64,000 nucleotides of DNA from Bradyrhizobium diazoefficiens (GCF_016599855.1 NZ_CP067041.1:1426001-1490000), one strand, 5' to 3'; numbered from the stretch's first letter, positions 18,710 to 28,837 are shown. Notes: generated by a model from the sequence alone, not told the origin. Translations and numbers: made by a program.

Positions 18710-19790
18710 GTGCAGCAAGCACTCCAGCGCTCCAATCTGGTGCCGCGTCGATTTGTTGTAGAGGGTGCGAACCACGAAGGTGATGAATCCGTTATTGCGG
18801 TCCGGGCGTCCGGCAGTGTCGGTTTGTGTCGTCGTGCGGAACGGTTCACAACCCGTCCATAGCCGTATCGACGACGCGTGACCGATCTGCCGCTCTCGGG
18901 GGCGGATTGTGCAGCTCCCGGTGATCGCCCGCCGCTTCCGCTGTGACGCCGTCCTGATCTTCACTGAGCGCTTCGCCGAACGGGTGCTGGCTCCGTCGGC
19001 GCGACGCACGGGGAGACTGGACTCCATCGTCCAACACTTCGCTCTGGCGCTTGGCGGACGACCGGCGGCAGCCTTCACAAAGCGGCTGATGCTGCCGGTG
19101 AACAAGGATACGCTTGTGCGCGTGCTCCGACGCCGGCACGTTCCGCCCGCGGACCCGCTCAGGGCTATCGGCATTGATGATTGGGCTTGGCGCAATCACC
19201 GATACGCCAGCATCAACCTACAACCTGGAACGGCGCCGGATCGTCACGCTGCTGCCGGACAGCCCGCGACTGCCCAAGCCTGGCTCACTGCTCATCCCAC
19301 GATCTCGGTCGTCGCCCGCGACCACGGTGGCGGATATGGCGAAGCCGCGGCAAGGGCTCTGCAGCACGCGGTACAGGTCGCAGATTGTTGGTTCGCATCT
19401 GATCGAAAACGCCAGTCGGGCCTTTCTCGATGCGGTCCGCAATCGATGCGCCAAATCCGCAGCGCAATCGATGCGACCGCGATCGATCGCAAGCTGCTAC
19501 CAGCGGCTGAGCGTCTCCAGTATGAGGGCTATCTCCGCCGCGAGGAGACCAATGCGGCCATCCTGGCTCTATCGAAGAATGGCTTACCATCAAGCAAGTG
19601 CTACAGACCGGCCACAGCACGGAAGATGGTGAGACAGGTGACCCGTGGCGAACGCGATGATGTCTTCCGGACCCAGCAGAGTTCGCTCGATCAGCACTGC
19701 CATGGCTCGACGATCAATGGGCGGCCGGCTGCCGAAACGGCGCTGAGCTTTGGGCCAGATCACGCGCCTCAAGCTCGTCAGACGTCAAAT
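18710..19790 (+). pseudogene. ISL3-family transposase, multiply frameshifted
   Basis: Starts at GTG 18710 after GAGGGAGAA. Recognisable ISL3 parts are the N-terminal segment NLVPRRFVVEGANHEGDE, the DLP segment after a shift near 18860, RRFRCDAVLIFTERFAERV, the core LRAIGIDDWAWRNHRYAS, the NLERRRIVTLLPD segment in another frame, and ARDHGGGYGEAAARALQHAVQVADCW. Several shifts and substitutions in the catalytic stretch rule out activity. A candidate left end starts near 18644 (GGCTCTGACTC). The right end was not found; similarity fades near 19790. Confidence 0.8.
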
Positions 19791-19895
19791 GTACGGCCGC
19801 GGAAAAAATCGATTTGCTTCAAGCCAGATTGGTCGGCGCAGAATAAGCGGAGCTGCACCAAAATTGCGTCGGAGCCAAATTTGCAGGCCGACTGA

Positions 19896-20264
19896 CAACA
19901 CCGACCAGCTCCGACGGCACAAAGCGCTAGTTTCGTGCCGTTGGGGAGTGCAAAAGGGAGGCTTGACAACAAGCCGCATCAAAGGGCCGATTGACAGCCT
20001 CCAGTTGGCCTATCGGGGGCGTTAGCTTTTTGAAATGGGGAAGCAGTTCAGGTGACCGCAGCCGCCCCTTGAGCGTCTTGTGGGTGTCGTCTGGGCTCTG
20101 CCGCATTGCCTCAAATTGGCAGGCAGCTAGGAGCTGAATGGTCTGGCAGACAGTCGTCGCGATTGTGCAATGAATTTGCGAGCTGGGACCAACCCTGAGC
20201 CGCATATCCGCCCCGCGGGCGCGATAAGGTCTCAAATTTCCACGATCAGAAGTTTCTGCGATTC
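19896..20264. other. Gap between ISL3 relic and pabA-like relic
   Basis: No gene or IS end recognised in this stretch. Confidence 0.45.
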
Positions 20265-20823
20265 GTAGAAAGTTCATGAGCAACAGTTGCCCATTTCGGT
20301 CAGTATCGATTCCGGATGAAACTGCACGCCGCAGTCGGTTGATGCCGATGTTCAAGGGCCATGATCTCGCCCTCCTCCGAACGCACCGTACCGCGAGACG
20401 CGGCGAGCAGGTTGTCTAGCTCAACAATGAGAGAATGGTAGCGGCCCACGCAACGAGGCGAACGAGTGCTCTGAACAACCCTCGGTCGTCATGTGTTAGT
20501 ACGAGGAGCGACCGTGCATAGGGTGGCGTGCAGGAAACTACGCCTCCGCCGAAAACGGTCGCAATACATTGATGTCCAAGGCACATGCCGAGGATTGGAA
20601 CGGTACCCGAAAAATTCCGGACGACGCCCACAGATATCCCGGCCTCAGCCGGGGTGCAGGGACCGGGCGAGATAACAACTGCGCGCGGATTGAGGTCGAC
20701 GATATCGCTAATGCTGAGGGCATGATTCCGAACTACCCCCGTTGCTGCACCAAGCCTGTGGAAATAGCGGGCAATATTTGAAAACGATTGAATCATAATT
20801 ATCGATGATGACGATCAAGATGC
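20265..20823 (-). pseudogene. Aminodeoxychorismate/anthranilate synthase glutamine amidotransferase (pabA/trpG-like), broken
   Basis: The minus strand reads IDNYDSI at the start, then after a shift NIARYFHRLGA, VVISPGPCTPAEAGIS and the nucleophile elbow ILGMCLGHQCIATVFGG with the catalytic Cys. After another shift near 20450 the downstream catalytic His/Glu motif GVQFHPESILTEMG appears at about 20300-20340. All catalytic pieces are therefore present but spread over three frames. It overlaps the end of the pabB-like relic, so the two formed one operon or fusion making an amino-chorismate product. Confidence 0.8.
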
Positions 20824-21998
20824 ACCAGATTTTACAGCTGCGAATGCCTGAAAGATGCGCTGTGTCTTCGCTAGCGTCTCCTGATACTCGGCAGCCGGAT
20901 CTGACATGCCGTTGTTCCGGCACCTGCATGAAAGACGGCCAGCCCATTTTTGATCGTTACAGTCCTGATCGCAATGTTCGTGTCCATGTGTCCGCTGAAG
21001 CCGATGAACCCAATCGTCCCGCAATAGACCTCCCGCGCCACACGCTCGATCTCTGCAATGATTTTCATGGATCTCACTTTTGAGGCTCCAGTAATGGAGT
21101 CGCCAGGAAAGCAGGCTCGAAGGAGAGAGAGCGCATCTTCGTTCCATCCCAGCTCACCCGTAACGATCAATATGAGGTGGTGCACCGAGACATAAGATTC
21201 GGGGTTGCACAGCGATCTGACCTCGACAGATTCCGGGGTACAGACCCGTGACAGATCGTTGCGCAGAAGGTCGACGATCATAGTGTTCTCGGCAGGTTCC
21301 TTTTCGGATGCGACCAGCAATTCAGCGCGGCGACGGTCTTCCCTTAGATCGTCAGAACGCGGGATCGTGCCTTTGATATGACGCGTGTTTCAACCTGCCC
21401 TGCATCAAGCTTTAGGAAACGTTCCGGCGAGCTCGATGCAACGGATAGCCCGCCGTATTGCAGCAGGGCTGCGAATAGAGCCGGGTTCAGCCTCCTTAAC
21501 CGGCAGTAGAAGTCCATCGGATCAAACGAGCCTGACAGCTTGGCGCTGAACCGCTGTGCAATCTGGCCTGGAAATGTCTCTAGCCGCAATGTAGTCGATG
21601 ACGCGCTGCACCGCCGCGGCGTAGTCGTCAGAGCCGCAGTTGGAATGCCACACACCCACCGTGCCCGGGATAAAATCGTGACGTGCATCTGGTCTGGAAA
21701 GCACTCAATCGGCTCGTCGGCTCGACGACGCGCGCCCTCGCGTCGACTCGCCGGATTCTGCTTCGGCCATCCGGCAGAAATGATCCAGCATCTGCGTCGG
21801 TGCCGGTCGACGTGACAGAAGTGCAGGATGGATTGGGCAAGCGCTGACCGCGAACGGGCGCCTGCGGCAGGCGAGATAAGAGTGGCGCCCGAGCGTCTCA
21901 TGCTCTGCTGCGCTATCCAGCAAAGTGAGTTGCGGCTGATGCGCGAGAAAGCGCATCGCTCTGACAGGCTCACTCCATGGCAACTCGCGGACATGCAT
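20815..21998 (-). pseudogene. Aminodeoxychorismate synthase component I (pabB-like), broken
   Basis: Segments of the chorismate-binding family follow one another on the minus strand: VRELPWSEPVRAMRFLA at the start, AQRFSAKLSG and YGGLSVASSSPERFLKLD in the middle, and MIVDLLRNDLSRVC, YVSVHHLILIVTGEL, CFPGDSITGASKVRSMKII and GTIGFIGFSGHMDTNIAIRT at the C-terminal chorismate site. The segment between VETR and ENTMIVDLL is shifted, and about 200 residues of the N-terminal domain are scrambled or missing. The protein would join ammonia from the neighbouring amidotransferase to chorismate; as found it cannot be made. Confidence 0.8.
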
Positions 21999-22420
21999 TG
22001 CGCCGTCAGCCACAGATGGACTGGGGTATGTGAGGTGCGCGTCCATTGTGATCCTGACCAGACAAAAGCAACGACCGTCTGCGAATCCGCAAGCTCTTGA
22101 CATTCCGCCTGATCGATTCTTGGTAGAGGTCGTGCGACTTGCAAGCGGCCAGCTTAGTCTCGTTGTCGAATTCCTCATAGATCACCACGTCATCGTTGCC
22201 AATCTGGCTGCTCCTACGGTTACGAGCACTCTCAAGCCGGCCACATGTCGGCTTGTTATGAGAACGGCAGACCATCGAGCATGGTGGACAATGGCCTTAT
22301 CCCCCGCGCGCCTTGAATTCCGCGCTCTTGGGCGAGTTCTCGCAAAGCGAAATCGCGCTCATCAGGCGTTAAATATTTATTTCAATGGTAGCGAAAACAT
22401 GCTCGTCCTCGTTCAGCAAG

Positions 22421-22447
22421 CAGTTTTTCGGCAAGCCTTGGCCTTAC
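22421..22447 (+). promoter_or_regulatory. Possible tts-box-like element upstream of the alpha/beta-hydrolase-like gene
   Basis: CAGTTTTTCGGCAAGC followed by CCTTAC resembles, from memory, the TtsI-binding tts box of rhizobial type III secretion promoters, with mismatches and one extra base. It lies about 60 bases before ATG 22509. The match is imperfect and may be chance. Confidence 0.2.
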
Positions 22448-22508
22448 ATTGGGGAATTTCGTCTGTTTCTGCGGGCAATACTCATGGTCCGCATCAAGGG
22501 GCGAATCG

Positions 22509-23555
22509 ATGTTGCATGCTGTTTGTCCTCAAGTATGGGGCGATCTTGTCTCCACCCGGCGGCGCGCCGCGGTGTTCCTGGATAATCTCGATGCCGTCTG
22601 CGGGGCGACAAATCGGCGAACTTGGATCGCGAAATGGATAAAGATCGGCGATACACACTGCTTCCTTTGTGATCTGAACCTAAGTAAGGGAGCTTCGGCT
22701 GAGGCAGCGGAGGCTTGGCTTAGCGCACTCACGGCGTTTGAAGTCGCTAGGCGGCTTCTTGATGAGAATGATCAGCAAAGTGAAGAGGTCTCGGCGAGAG
22801 TTGAGTCTGTAATCCTACGATTCGGACCATGTCTTGAGCAGAAGCTCGAGGAGATACAAATTGCAGGTTGTGACGAAACCGAGTGTAGTGCCTATTTTTT
22901 GCCCGCTGGTGGTCCCAACTTATGCTCGCCGCCGGTCATATGCATCAGCAGGGAAGAAGAGACACGAGCAACCCTGCTTGGTAGACTCTTGCCCGCGGTG
23001 ATTGGTCGATCAATTTCGGTTCTGATTGTCTCTCATGAGGACGTCACGAAGCACGGACACTCGGAAACGTTTTTGTCTTGCTGTTTGGATTTTTTATCAT
23101 CTCGGCTCGGCGTTGATGACACACGAGTCGGCGTCTATGGAGAAGGACTGTCGGCCGTTCTGGCGACTGATTTTGCTACGTCGGACGAACGCGTTGCCGC
23201 CGCGGTTTGCGATGGCGGCCTTTGGAGTTGGGCGCGGAATCTGGCCTCAGTCGGCTGGATGACGAGGAGCCCGAGTAAACTGCACGAGGATGCATTGTCT
23301 GTGCGACGCTCGCGTTTAGCGCGACAGATGGGCTGCCCGGTTCTTGTGGTCGCTGGAGGGCGTGGAACCGTCAGTGTGTCGGAGGCCATCAAACTACAGG
23401 CTGAGTGTAGGGCGTCGTGCATTGATCTCGAGGTGATGGTTGCGCGCATGGTGCGAGCTCCCGTCGGGGAGATCGAAAATTTTGTGTCTTCTGATGATTA
23501 CATCTTTGGATGGCTAGAGCATAAGCTCGCTGCATTTCAAGGCAACCAGCATTGA
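22509..23555 (+). CDS. Alpha/beta-hydrolase-like protein lacking the usual nucleophile serine
   Basis: 348 residues; ATG 22509 is preferred since AAGGGGCG lies 6-13 bases upstream. The N-terminal 130 residues are mostly helical. From about residue 150 the protein resembles FrsA/dipeptidyl-peptidase-type alpha/beta hydrolases: ISVLIVSHEDVTKHG, then DDTRVGVYGEGLSAVLATDFA at the elbow and VAAAVCDGGLWSWAR after it. In that elbow the G-x-S-x-G nucleophile position is Gly (GEGLS), so classical hydrolysis is doubtful unless the Ser two residues on serves. The closing segment GCPVLVVAGGRGTVS matches the strand before the acid residue. It stands alone between decayed pab genes and a MarR regulator. 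Its Cys content is unusually high for this genome type. Function unknown. Confidence 0.6.
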   Translation: MLHAVCPQVWGDLVSTRRRAAVFLDNLDAVCGATNRRTWIAKWIKIGDTHCFLCDLNLSKGASAEAAEAWLSALTAFEVARRLLDENDQQSEEVSARVESVILRFGPCLEQKLEEIQIAGCDETECSAYFLPAGGPNLCSPPVICISREEETRATLLGRLLPAVIGRSISVLIVSHEDVTKHGHSETFLSCCLDFLSSRLGVDDTRVGVYGEGLSAVLATDFATSDERVAAAVCDGGLWSWARNLASVGWMTRSPSKLHEDALSVRRSRLARQMGCPVLVVAGGRGTVSVSEAIKLQAECRASCIDLEVMVARMVRAPVGEIENFVSSDDYIFGWLEHKLAAFQGNQH

Positions 23556-23627
23556 CGATCGGCCACTAGCCGAAACTCGTCGCCTCTGAAAACAGTATTG
23601 GCGAGGGCGGTTTCGTTCGATGTGCAC

Positions 23628-24110
23628 CTAAACTATGCCTATGCGGAGCTTTTGAGATGCAAACTGGCTATTCTTGGCAATCAAGGTTAGGCGCTTGTTG
23701 AGATAGCGAAGAGTCTCCTCATCCAGCTCGGCAAAAATCGTCGCGTTGAGGGCGTGACGCTTAGCTGATAGATCCCCGATTTCCGCCTGCGCCTTTGCGG
23801 TCAGCGACATCTGTAGAAATCTTGCGTCATCAGGCGATGTTACGCGCGCCAGAAGCTCCATTTTTTCGAGTTTCTTCGTTTGGTTCGTAACGAAGGCAGG
23901 ATGGATTCGCAGCTTAGTCGCAACCGCTGTTCCCGATACGCCGCGCCCGTCGTCGAGCTCTACAATGGCCATTAGGATTAGCCACTGCGGCTCGGTTATT
24001 CCCAGCATCTGCGCCCAACTTTTATGTATTTCCTCCAGCTGCGAGTGGATCTCAACAATGTTCCAGATGAAATCACTCACGGCTCTTTCGTTATATTGCC
24101 TATCGGCCAT
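23628..24110 (-). CDS. MarR-family transcriptional regulator
   Basis: 160 residues starting at ATG 24110. The winged helix-turn-helix is clear: ITEPQWLILMAIVELDDGRG, TAVATKLRIHPAFVTNQTKKLEKMELLARVTSPDDARFLQ (recognition helix and wing with the family DxR), followed by the C-terminal dimerisation helix. MarR proteins repress divergent or own promoters and respond to small phenolic or acidic ligands. About 110 bases upstream of its start lies a divergent promoter with a 12-bp palindrome that is a good candidate operator, but no gene follows that promoter before a terminator. Confidence 0.9.
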   Translation of the reverse strand: MADRQYNERAVSDFIWNIVEIHSQLEEIHKSWAQMLGITEPQWLILMAIVELDDGRGVSGTAVATKLRIHPAFVTNQTKKLEKMELLARVTSPDDARFLQMSLTAKAQAEIGDLSAKRHALNATIFAELDEETLRYLNKRLTLIAKNSQFASQKLRIGIV

Positions 24111-24221
24111 GTTTGTCTTCCGGCGATCTTCGGTTCGTTAGGGGCACCAGCGAACGACGACTAGCTATCCTTTGTAACCGCACATAGGGCCTCCGGCCCG
24201 TGTTGGCCACGAAAAAAACGG

Positions 24222-24251
24222 TTGACAAAAACAATTGTTTATCGGTATCTA
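24222..24251 (+). promoter_or_regulatory. Promoter with embedded palindromic operator, divergent from marR
   Basis: TTGACA (24222-24227), an 18-base spacer and TATCTA (24246-24251) form a good sigma-70-type promoter. The spacer holds the perfect 12-bp palindrome AAACAATTGTTT (24229-24240), the kind of site bound by MarR dimers, so binding would block RNA polymerase. The promoter points away from marR. Confidence 0.6.
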
Positions 24252-24305
24252 CTCTCAGGCCGTTCAACAATTCTGACAACGGTCGTGCTCAAAACCTCCA
24301 AGGAA

Positions 24306-24336
24306 GCCTCCGGGATGCCCCCCGGCGGCTTTTTTT
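24306..24336 (+). terminator. Rho-independent terminator
   Basis: GCCTCCGGG and CCCGGCGGC form a 9-base stem with one mismatch, a 6-base loop and seven T residues after it. Only about 55-80 bases separate it from the promoter at 24222. Its flanks (AACCTCCAAG before the stem) match those of the porin terminator at 26161. Confidence 0.85.
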
Positions 24337-24354
24337 GCGCCGGTAAAAGGTTAT

Positions 24355-24372
24355 CGTTGCCAATTTGCAACG
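24355..24372. repeat. Palindrome upstream of the porin gene
   Basis: CGTTGC and GCAACG flank a 6-base AT-rich centre (CAATTT) about 190 bases before the porin start; a possible regulator site, not assigned. Confidence 0.35.
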
Positions 24373-24558
24373 CGCGGCTGGCCAAACGATGATTCATGTC
24401 ATTAATTAATTGCACTAATTGATATTCGAAAATATACCGCGATGGACAGCGAGGGGGCGCCTCGAAGTCGTTCCGTCAAGCACCTGCCCATGGGGCGCGG
24501 CTCATACCGGCGGATCTTTGAAGCACGGATACGACGTTTCCAACTTGGAGGTTCATCG

Positions 24559-26094
24559 ATGAAGCTAACTAAGAGCATTGTCCTCGGTTCTGCAGCAATG
24601 TTTGCAAGCGCGGGGGCGCAGGCAGCCGACCTTCCTGTGAAGGCCAAAGCGATTGAGTACGTCAAGATCTGCACGCTTTACGGCGCGGGCTTCTACTACA
24701 TCCCGGGCACCGACACCTGCATCAAGTTGGGGGGGTACGTGCGTGCCGATGCGATGTTGGGTTCGAACGGCATCGTCACGAGCCCCAACGGTGGAGTTGG
24801 TGCTGCGCACAACCGCCTCAGCAACTACTACACGTCGCGGTCGCGTGCTGACTTAAACGTCGATACTCGTACAGCCACAGAATATGGTGTCGTTCGCACC
24901 TTCGCCGACCTGGCTTTCACCTGGACCGCGGGTGGCTATTCAGGAGCAGGCACCAGCGCAATCAATGGCTCGACAGCCTATTCTGGAAGTGCCACCAACA
25001 CGAGCGGGACCGGCTCAGTTGCCGGTGGTGCGCTCTCCGTCTATTATGCATTCTTCCAGTTCGCAGGCTTTACCTTCGGTAGGGCCCAATCCCAGTTCTC
25101 GTCACCCTGGACCAACTATCCAGGAAACAGCTATGACGGTCTGCCGGGCGGCGGCGGGTGGGAAGCCGTGAATCAGTTCGCCTATACCGCTGACTTCGGT
25201 CAAGGGATCACGGCCTCTATCTCGGCCGAAGATCAAGTCCTGCGTGACACAACTAACATCTGGAATGTGAGCGCCGCGACGGTCGCGGGTCTTGCTACCG
25301 GCACCTATGGCGCCAACGACATCGGCGCTTCGAGGGCTCCGGACCTCGTTGCGCAGCTTCGTGTTGACCAGGCATGGGGCCTTTTCCAAGCTTCGTTTGC
25401 CGCGCACGACAACCACGCTGCCTACTATGGCGCCGATGAAACGACCGGCCATCCGGCCGACAAGTGGGGATGGGCGGGTCAGCTGGCCCTGTCGATCAAA
25501 AACATCCCCACCGGACCGGGCGATACAATCAATGTCCAAGGCGTGTATACGAATGGCGCAAGCGGTTACAACTTCCAACCCTATAGTTCATACACCTACG
25601 CCATGTACGGTAGTGCGGGCTTGCCGGGTGCTTACCAGAGCGTCGGCCTTGCTGGTCTCTCTGACTCCGTATTCGTTGCCGGCGCTGGTCAGCAGTTGAC
25701 AACGACCTACGGGTTCAATGGTGCGTACACCCACAACTGGAACCCCTATTGGAGCACCAGCCTTTACGGTGCATGGGCTGCTGTTCGATACAATGATACG
25801 GCGAAGGGCTACATCTGCGGAGCTTTCGTCGCAAGCCTTGCGCTATCGAGCGGGCTTGCGGGTTGTAACCCCGACTTTAACTACGCCGTTGTCGGCACGA
25901 GAACGACTTGGACTCCCGTCAAGAACCTTACCTTCTCGGCCGACCTCACCTATGCGATGCTCGATCAGAAGTACGCTGGCGGAAGCACTGTGACATTGCC
26001 GCTGCAGTCCGGCATCGCTAAGCCCGCCGCAGTGTATGAGTTGAAGGACCAAGGCGCCCTCACGCTGCTGCTGCGCGCTCAGCGCAACTGGTAA
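24559..26094 (+). CDS. Outer-membrane porin (Porin_2 family)
   Basis: 511 residues from ATG 24559, with TTGGAGG 8 bases upstream; an in-frame extension back to 24442 lacks such a site and would bury the signal peptide. The signal peptide is clear (MKLTKSIVLGSAAMFASAGAQA, cut before ADLP). The mature start VKICTLYGAGFYYIPGTDTCIKLGGYVR, with its Cys pair, is the standard alphaproteobacterial porin N-terminus. The rest alternates polar and aromatic residues as in a 16-strand barrel, with Gly/Ser/Thr-rich loops, and ends LLRAQRNW with the C-terminal aromatic residue needed for outer-membrane insertion. It would allow passive entry of small solutes. It is followed by a hairpin terminator. Confidence 0.95.
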   Translation: MKLTKSIVLGSAAMFASAGAQAADLPVKAKAIEYVKICTLYGAGFYYIPGTDTCIKLGGYVRADAMLGSNGIVTSPNGGVGAAHNRLSNYYTSRSRADLNVDTRTATEYGVVRTFADLAFTWTAGGYSGAGTSAINGSTAYSGSATNTSGTGSVAGGALSVYYAFFQFAGFTFGRAQSQFSSPWTNYPGNSYDGLPGGGGWEAVNQFAYTADFGQGITASISAEDQVLRDTTNIWNVSAATVAGLATGTYGANDIGASRAPDLVAQLRVDQAWGLFQASFAAHDNHAAYYGADETTGHPADKWGWAGQLALSIKNIPTGPGDTINVQGVYTNGASGYNFQPYSSYTYAMYGSAGLPGAYQSVGLAGLSDSVFVAGAGQQLTTTYGFNGAYTHNWNPYWSTSLYGAWAAVRYNDTAKGYICGAFVASLALSSGLAGCNPDFNYAVVGTRTTWTPVKNLTFSADLTYAMLDQKYAGGSTVTLPLQSGIAKPAAVYELKDQGALTLLLRAQRNW

Positions 26095-26160
26095 GTCTTT
26101 CGTGAACTAGTAGAAGGAGAACGGATAACGGCTCTGTGGATCTAAGTTTAACCTCCAAGA

Positions 26161-26188
26161 AGGCCTCCGGCATGCCCGCCGGAGGCCT
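26161..26188 (+). terminator. Porin terminator hairpin
   Basis: AGGCCTCCGG and CCGGAGGCCT form a perfect 10-bp stem with an 8-base loop, 66 bases after the porin stop. The following bases (TATACC) give no long T-run. Confidence 0.7.
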
Positions 26189-26217
26189 TATACCGTTGGA
26201 TCCAAATTTTCGGTATC

Positions 26218-26715
26218 TGTGAACCTACTTCGACAGTCGCTTTGCGGCCCTGAGGTTGGGGCTCGCCGCGTCACCTGGAGATTCCGGGCGAGATCGGTGA
26301 TGCGGGTGAACAGGGCGCGCTGTCCGTTCTCGAGCGGCGGCAGGCCGATGGCTGCCGCCAAGCGACTCTTTCCGCCGCCGGACGGAATGGGAGCAAATTG
26401 GCGCCTGCGGAGCCAATCGCCAGCGGCGAGCGCGATCACCTGCGCCTTGGAGATCATCGGCACAGCCTCGAAGTCGAAGTTCTCGAAAGTTTTTCAAGCT
26501 GGCGCCGAGCCTCGACGAGATAGCGTTCGATGCGGCGGTGGCCGCGTTCGGCGATCTCGCGCTCCGGCGGTGGCGGCGAGAAAGCGGGCCGCCGGCCAAC
26601 GTGCTTTGTTGGACTGGTCGGTAAATTGCGGCCAGAGCACCTCGACAGCGGGCAGCCGGAGCTCGTTGGGCAACAGATTGAGGCGCGCGGTGTTGACGGA
26701 GGTGGCCGCGCTCAT
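26218..26715 (-). pseudogene. IS21 helper ATPase istB, truncated and frameshifted
   Basis: Begins at ATG 26715 after GGAGGTACC. N-terminal LLPNELRLPAVEVLWPQF is followed in a new frame by AVPMISKAQVIALAAGDWL and the Walker A region, here SGGGKSRLAAAIG in place of PGGGKSHLA, then ALFTRITDLARNLQV. The gene stops there; Walker B and the rest are missing. Confidence 0.8.
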
Positions 26716-27622
26716 GCGGTACCTCCGATCTCGGCGGCACCGTGAGGCATTCATAGGTAGCGAGCGGCGCCAGATGAACCACGACATTTGGCACGCGGGC
26801 GGGATCAGGGACGAAGTGAGCGCGCGGCCGGTTGAGGTCGGGTAGTCGGCCGGCATCAAGGTCAGTCGCGAGCTGATCGGGGAGTTCGGCCTCGCAGCCG
26901 CGCTCATGGCGAGTGCGAGCAGATCGACCATGGCAGGTCTTCTTGTCCGGCAAGTGTTCGCGCAAGCAGTCGAAGGCTCGGCGGTAAGCGTCACGCGGGA
27001 ACAGCCGATCGCGATAGACGAGATTGAGAAGCGGCTTGCGCCGTAGGGAATGGATCGCGTGACGATAATCGACGACCTGGTCGTGCTTGCCGTTGGGATG
27101 CGGCCGCACATGCAGCAGGTGGCGAGATGGGGGCCGCCGATGAACACGTGGAGGCGATCGTCGTAGAGCCGCACCGGTGGCTGATCAAACGTGACGGCAC
27201 CGTGTAGAACAGTTTGCGTCAGGTGAAGCCAACAGACGAGGTCACGGCTCCTCGTAGTCGGAGGTACGGCGTTGGAGCGGGCTCTGCAACACGGCGCGCT
27301 CGGCATCGATTCGCTTAGCATTGCGCGCATTGTGGCGGCTTATGATTTCGTCGAAAGCCGCGGTAAGCGGCAAGGTTATCGAAATCGGCGGTGCCCGCGC
27401 AGCAGGAGCGCGTCGACGACCGCGCGCTTGAGGTGGCCGTGGGCTCCCTCGATCACGCCGTCTCATAGGCGATGCTGCGATTGTTGCGGCAAGGCCGCAT
27501 GCCGTAATGGGCACAAAGATCCTGATACCGGTCAGATCATCCCTCGCGTTCCGATCGAGATTGCAGAAGGCGGCCGACAGGCTGTCGGTCCGATGCTCCC
27601 GCGGCGCGTCGCCGGGCGACTA

Positions 27623-28837
27623 GTGTCCCGAGTCACAAGTTCGCGATCGTAGATTCGCAGTAGATTCGCGTCGCTGTGCCAGAGATGGGGCTGTAACAGC
27701 GACGGAGGATCTGATGTCGGCCAGCGACTTGCGCCCCTAATATTGAGCGATAATGAGCGTGCCGAGCTTCAGTCGCTGACGATGCGTCGGAAGACGGCGC
27801 AGGCGCTGGCTCTGAGAGCCCGGATCGTGCTGACCTGCGCGGAAGGCGGTCAAAACAAGGAAGTGGCGGCCAAGCTAGGCCTGGAGCGGGGGACGGGAGG
27901 CAAGTGGCGGCAGCGTTTTGTGGAGCAGCCCGTGGCCGGGCTGCACGACGAGTCGCGTTCCGGGGCGCCGCGTACGATCGACGATGCCCGCATCGAAAGC
28001 ATCGAAGCCGTGATCGTGTGGACGGTGGAAAGCTGCCCCGAGAATGCTACCCATTGGAGTTCTCGCGGCATAGCGAAGGCCAGCGGCCTGTCGGTGTCGA
28101 CGGTGCAACGTATCTGGCGGGCCTTCGGGCTCCAGCCGCACCGGCTGGAGACGTTCAAGCTCTCAACCGATCCAAACTTCGTGGCCAAGGTGCGCGACGT
28201 CGTCGGCCTTTACGTCTCAGCGCCGGAGCATGCCATCGTTCTGTGTGTGGATGAGAAGTCCCAAATCCAGGCGCTGGACCGCAGTCAGCCGATGCTGCCG
28301 ATGCGTCCCGGCCAGCCGGCCCAAAGGAGCCATGACTACAAAAGACACGACGCCACATCGCTGTTTGCCGCCCTCGACATTGCGACCGGACGGGTCATCG
28401 GCAAGTACTACGGACGCCACCGCGCCGCCGAGTTCCGCAAGTTCCTCGACGAGATCGAGGCCGCCGTGCCGTGCGAACTCGACGTCCATCTCGTCATGGA
28501 TAACTATGCCACGCATAAGACCCCGCTGATCCGGAAATGGCTGGCCAAAAGGCCGCGTTGGCATCTGCACCTGGCCCCGACCCAGTTCGTCATGGCTCAA
28601 TCAGGTCGAGCGCTTCTTCGCGCTCGTTACCGATGAGAAGATCAGGCGCGGCGTCTATCGCAGTGTCGCCGCCCTTAGGGCGGACATCACCTCTTCATCG
28701 AACGACACAATGCCGATCCCAAACCATTCCGATGGACCAAGTCCGCTGATGACATCCTTGCCTCCATCGAGCGCTTCTGCCGATACAATGCCCCGGCAGC
28801 ACATCAAGCAATGTAGCGAACTTCCGGGTCAGGACAC
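27623..28837 (+). mobile_element. IS630-family element inserted in istA
   Basis: The ends are inverted repeats starting GTGTCCCGAGTCACAAGTTC (left) and, on the other strand, GTGTCCTGACCCGGAAGTTC (right), each bordered by TA, the target duplicated by IS630/mariner elements. The element is 1215 bases long and carries one transposase gene. Confidence 0.8.
27743..28815 (+). pseudogene. IS630-family transposase, frameshifted near the end
   Basis: The first 280 residues are open: helix-turn-helix ([22 protein letters not shown]), [14 protein letters not shown], and the DDE core with [18 protein letters not shown] (first Asp) and [18 protein letters not shown] (second Asp). Near 28590 the frame shifts; the last part [25 protein letters not shown] and ADDILASIERFCRYN continues in other frames to a TAG at 28815. 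The third acidic residue (Glu of NQVERF) is thus out of frame. Confidence 0.85.

Noticed and set aside
24442..24558. N-terminal extension of the porin frame
   Set aside because: Would place 39 residues before a perfect signal peptide; TTGGAGG precedes ATG 24559.
26219..27240. Plus-strand frames over the IS21 relic
   Set aside because: Antisense to istA/istB, whose conserved motifs fix the minus strand as coding.
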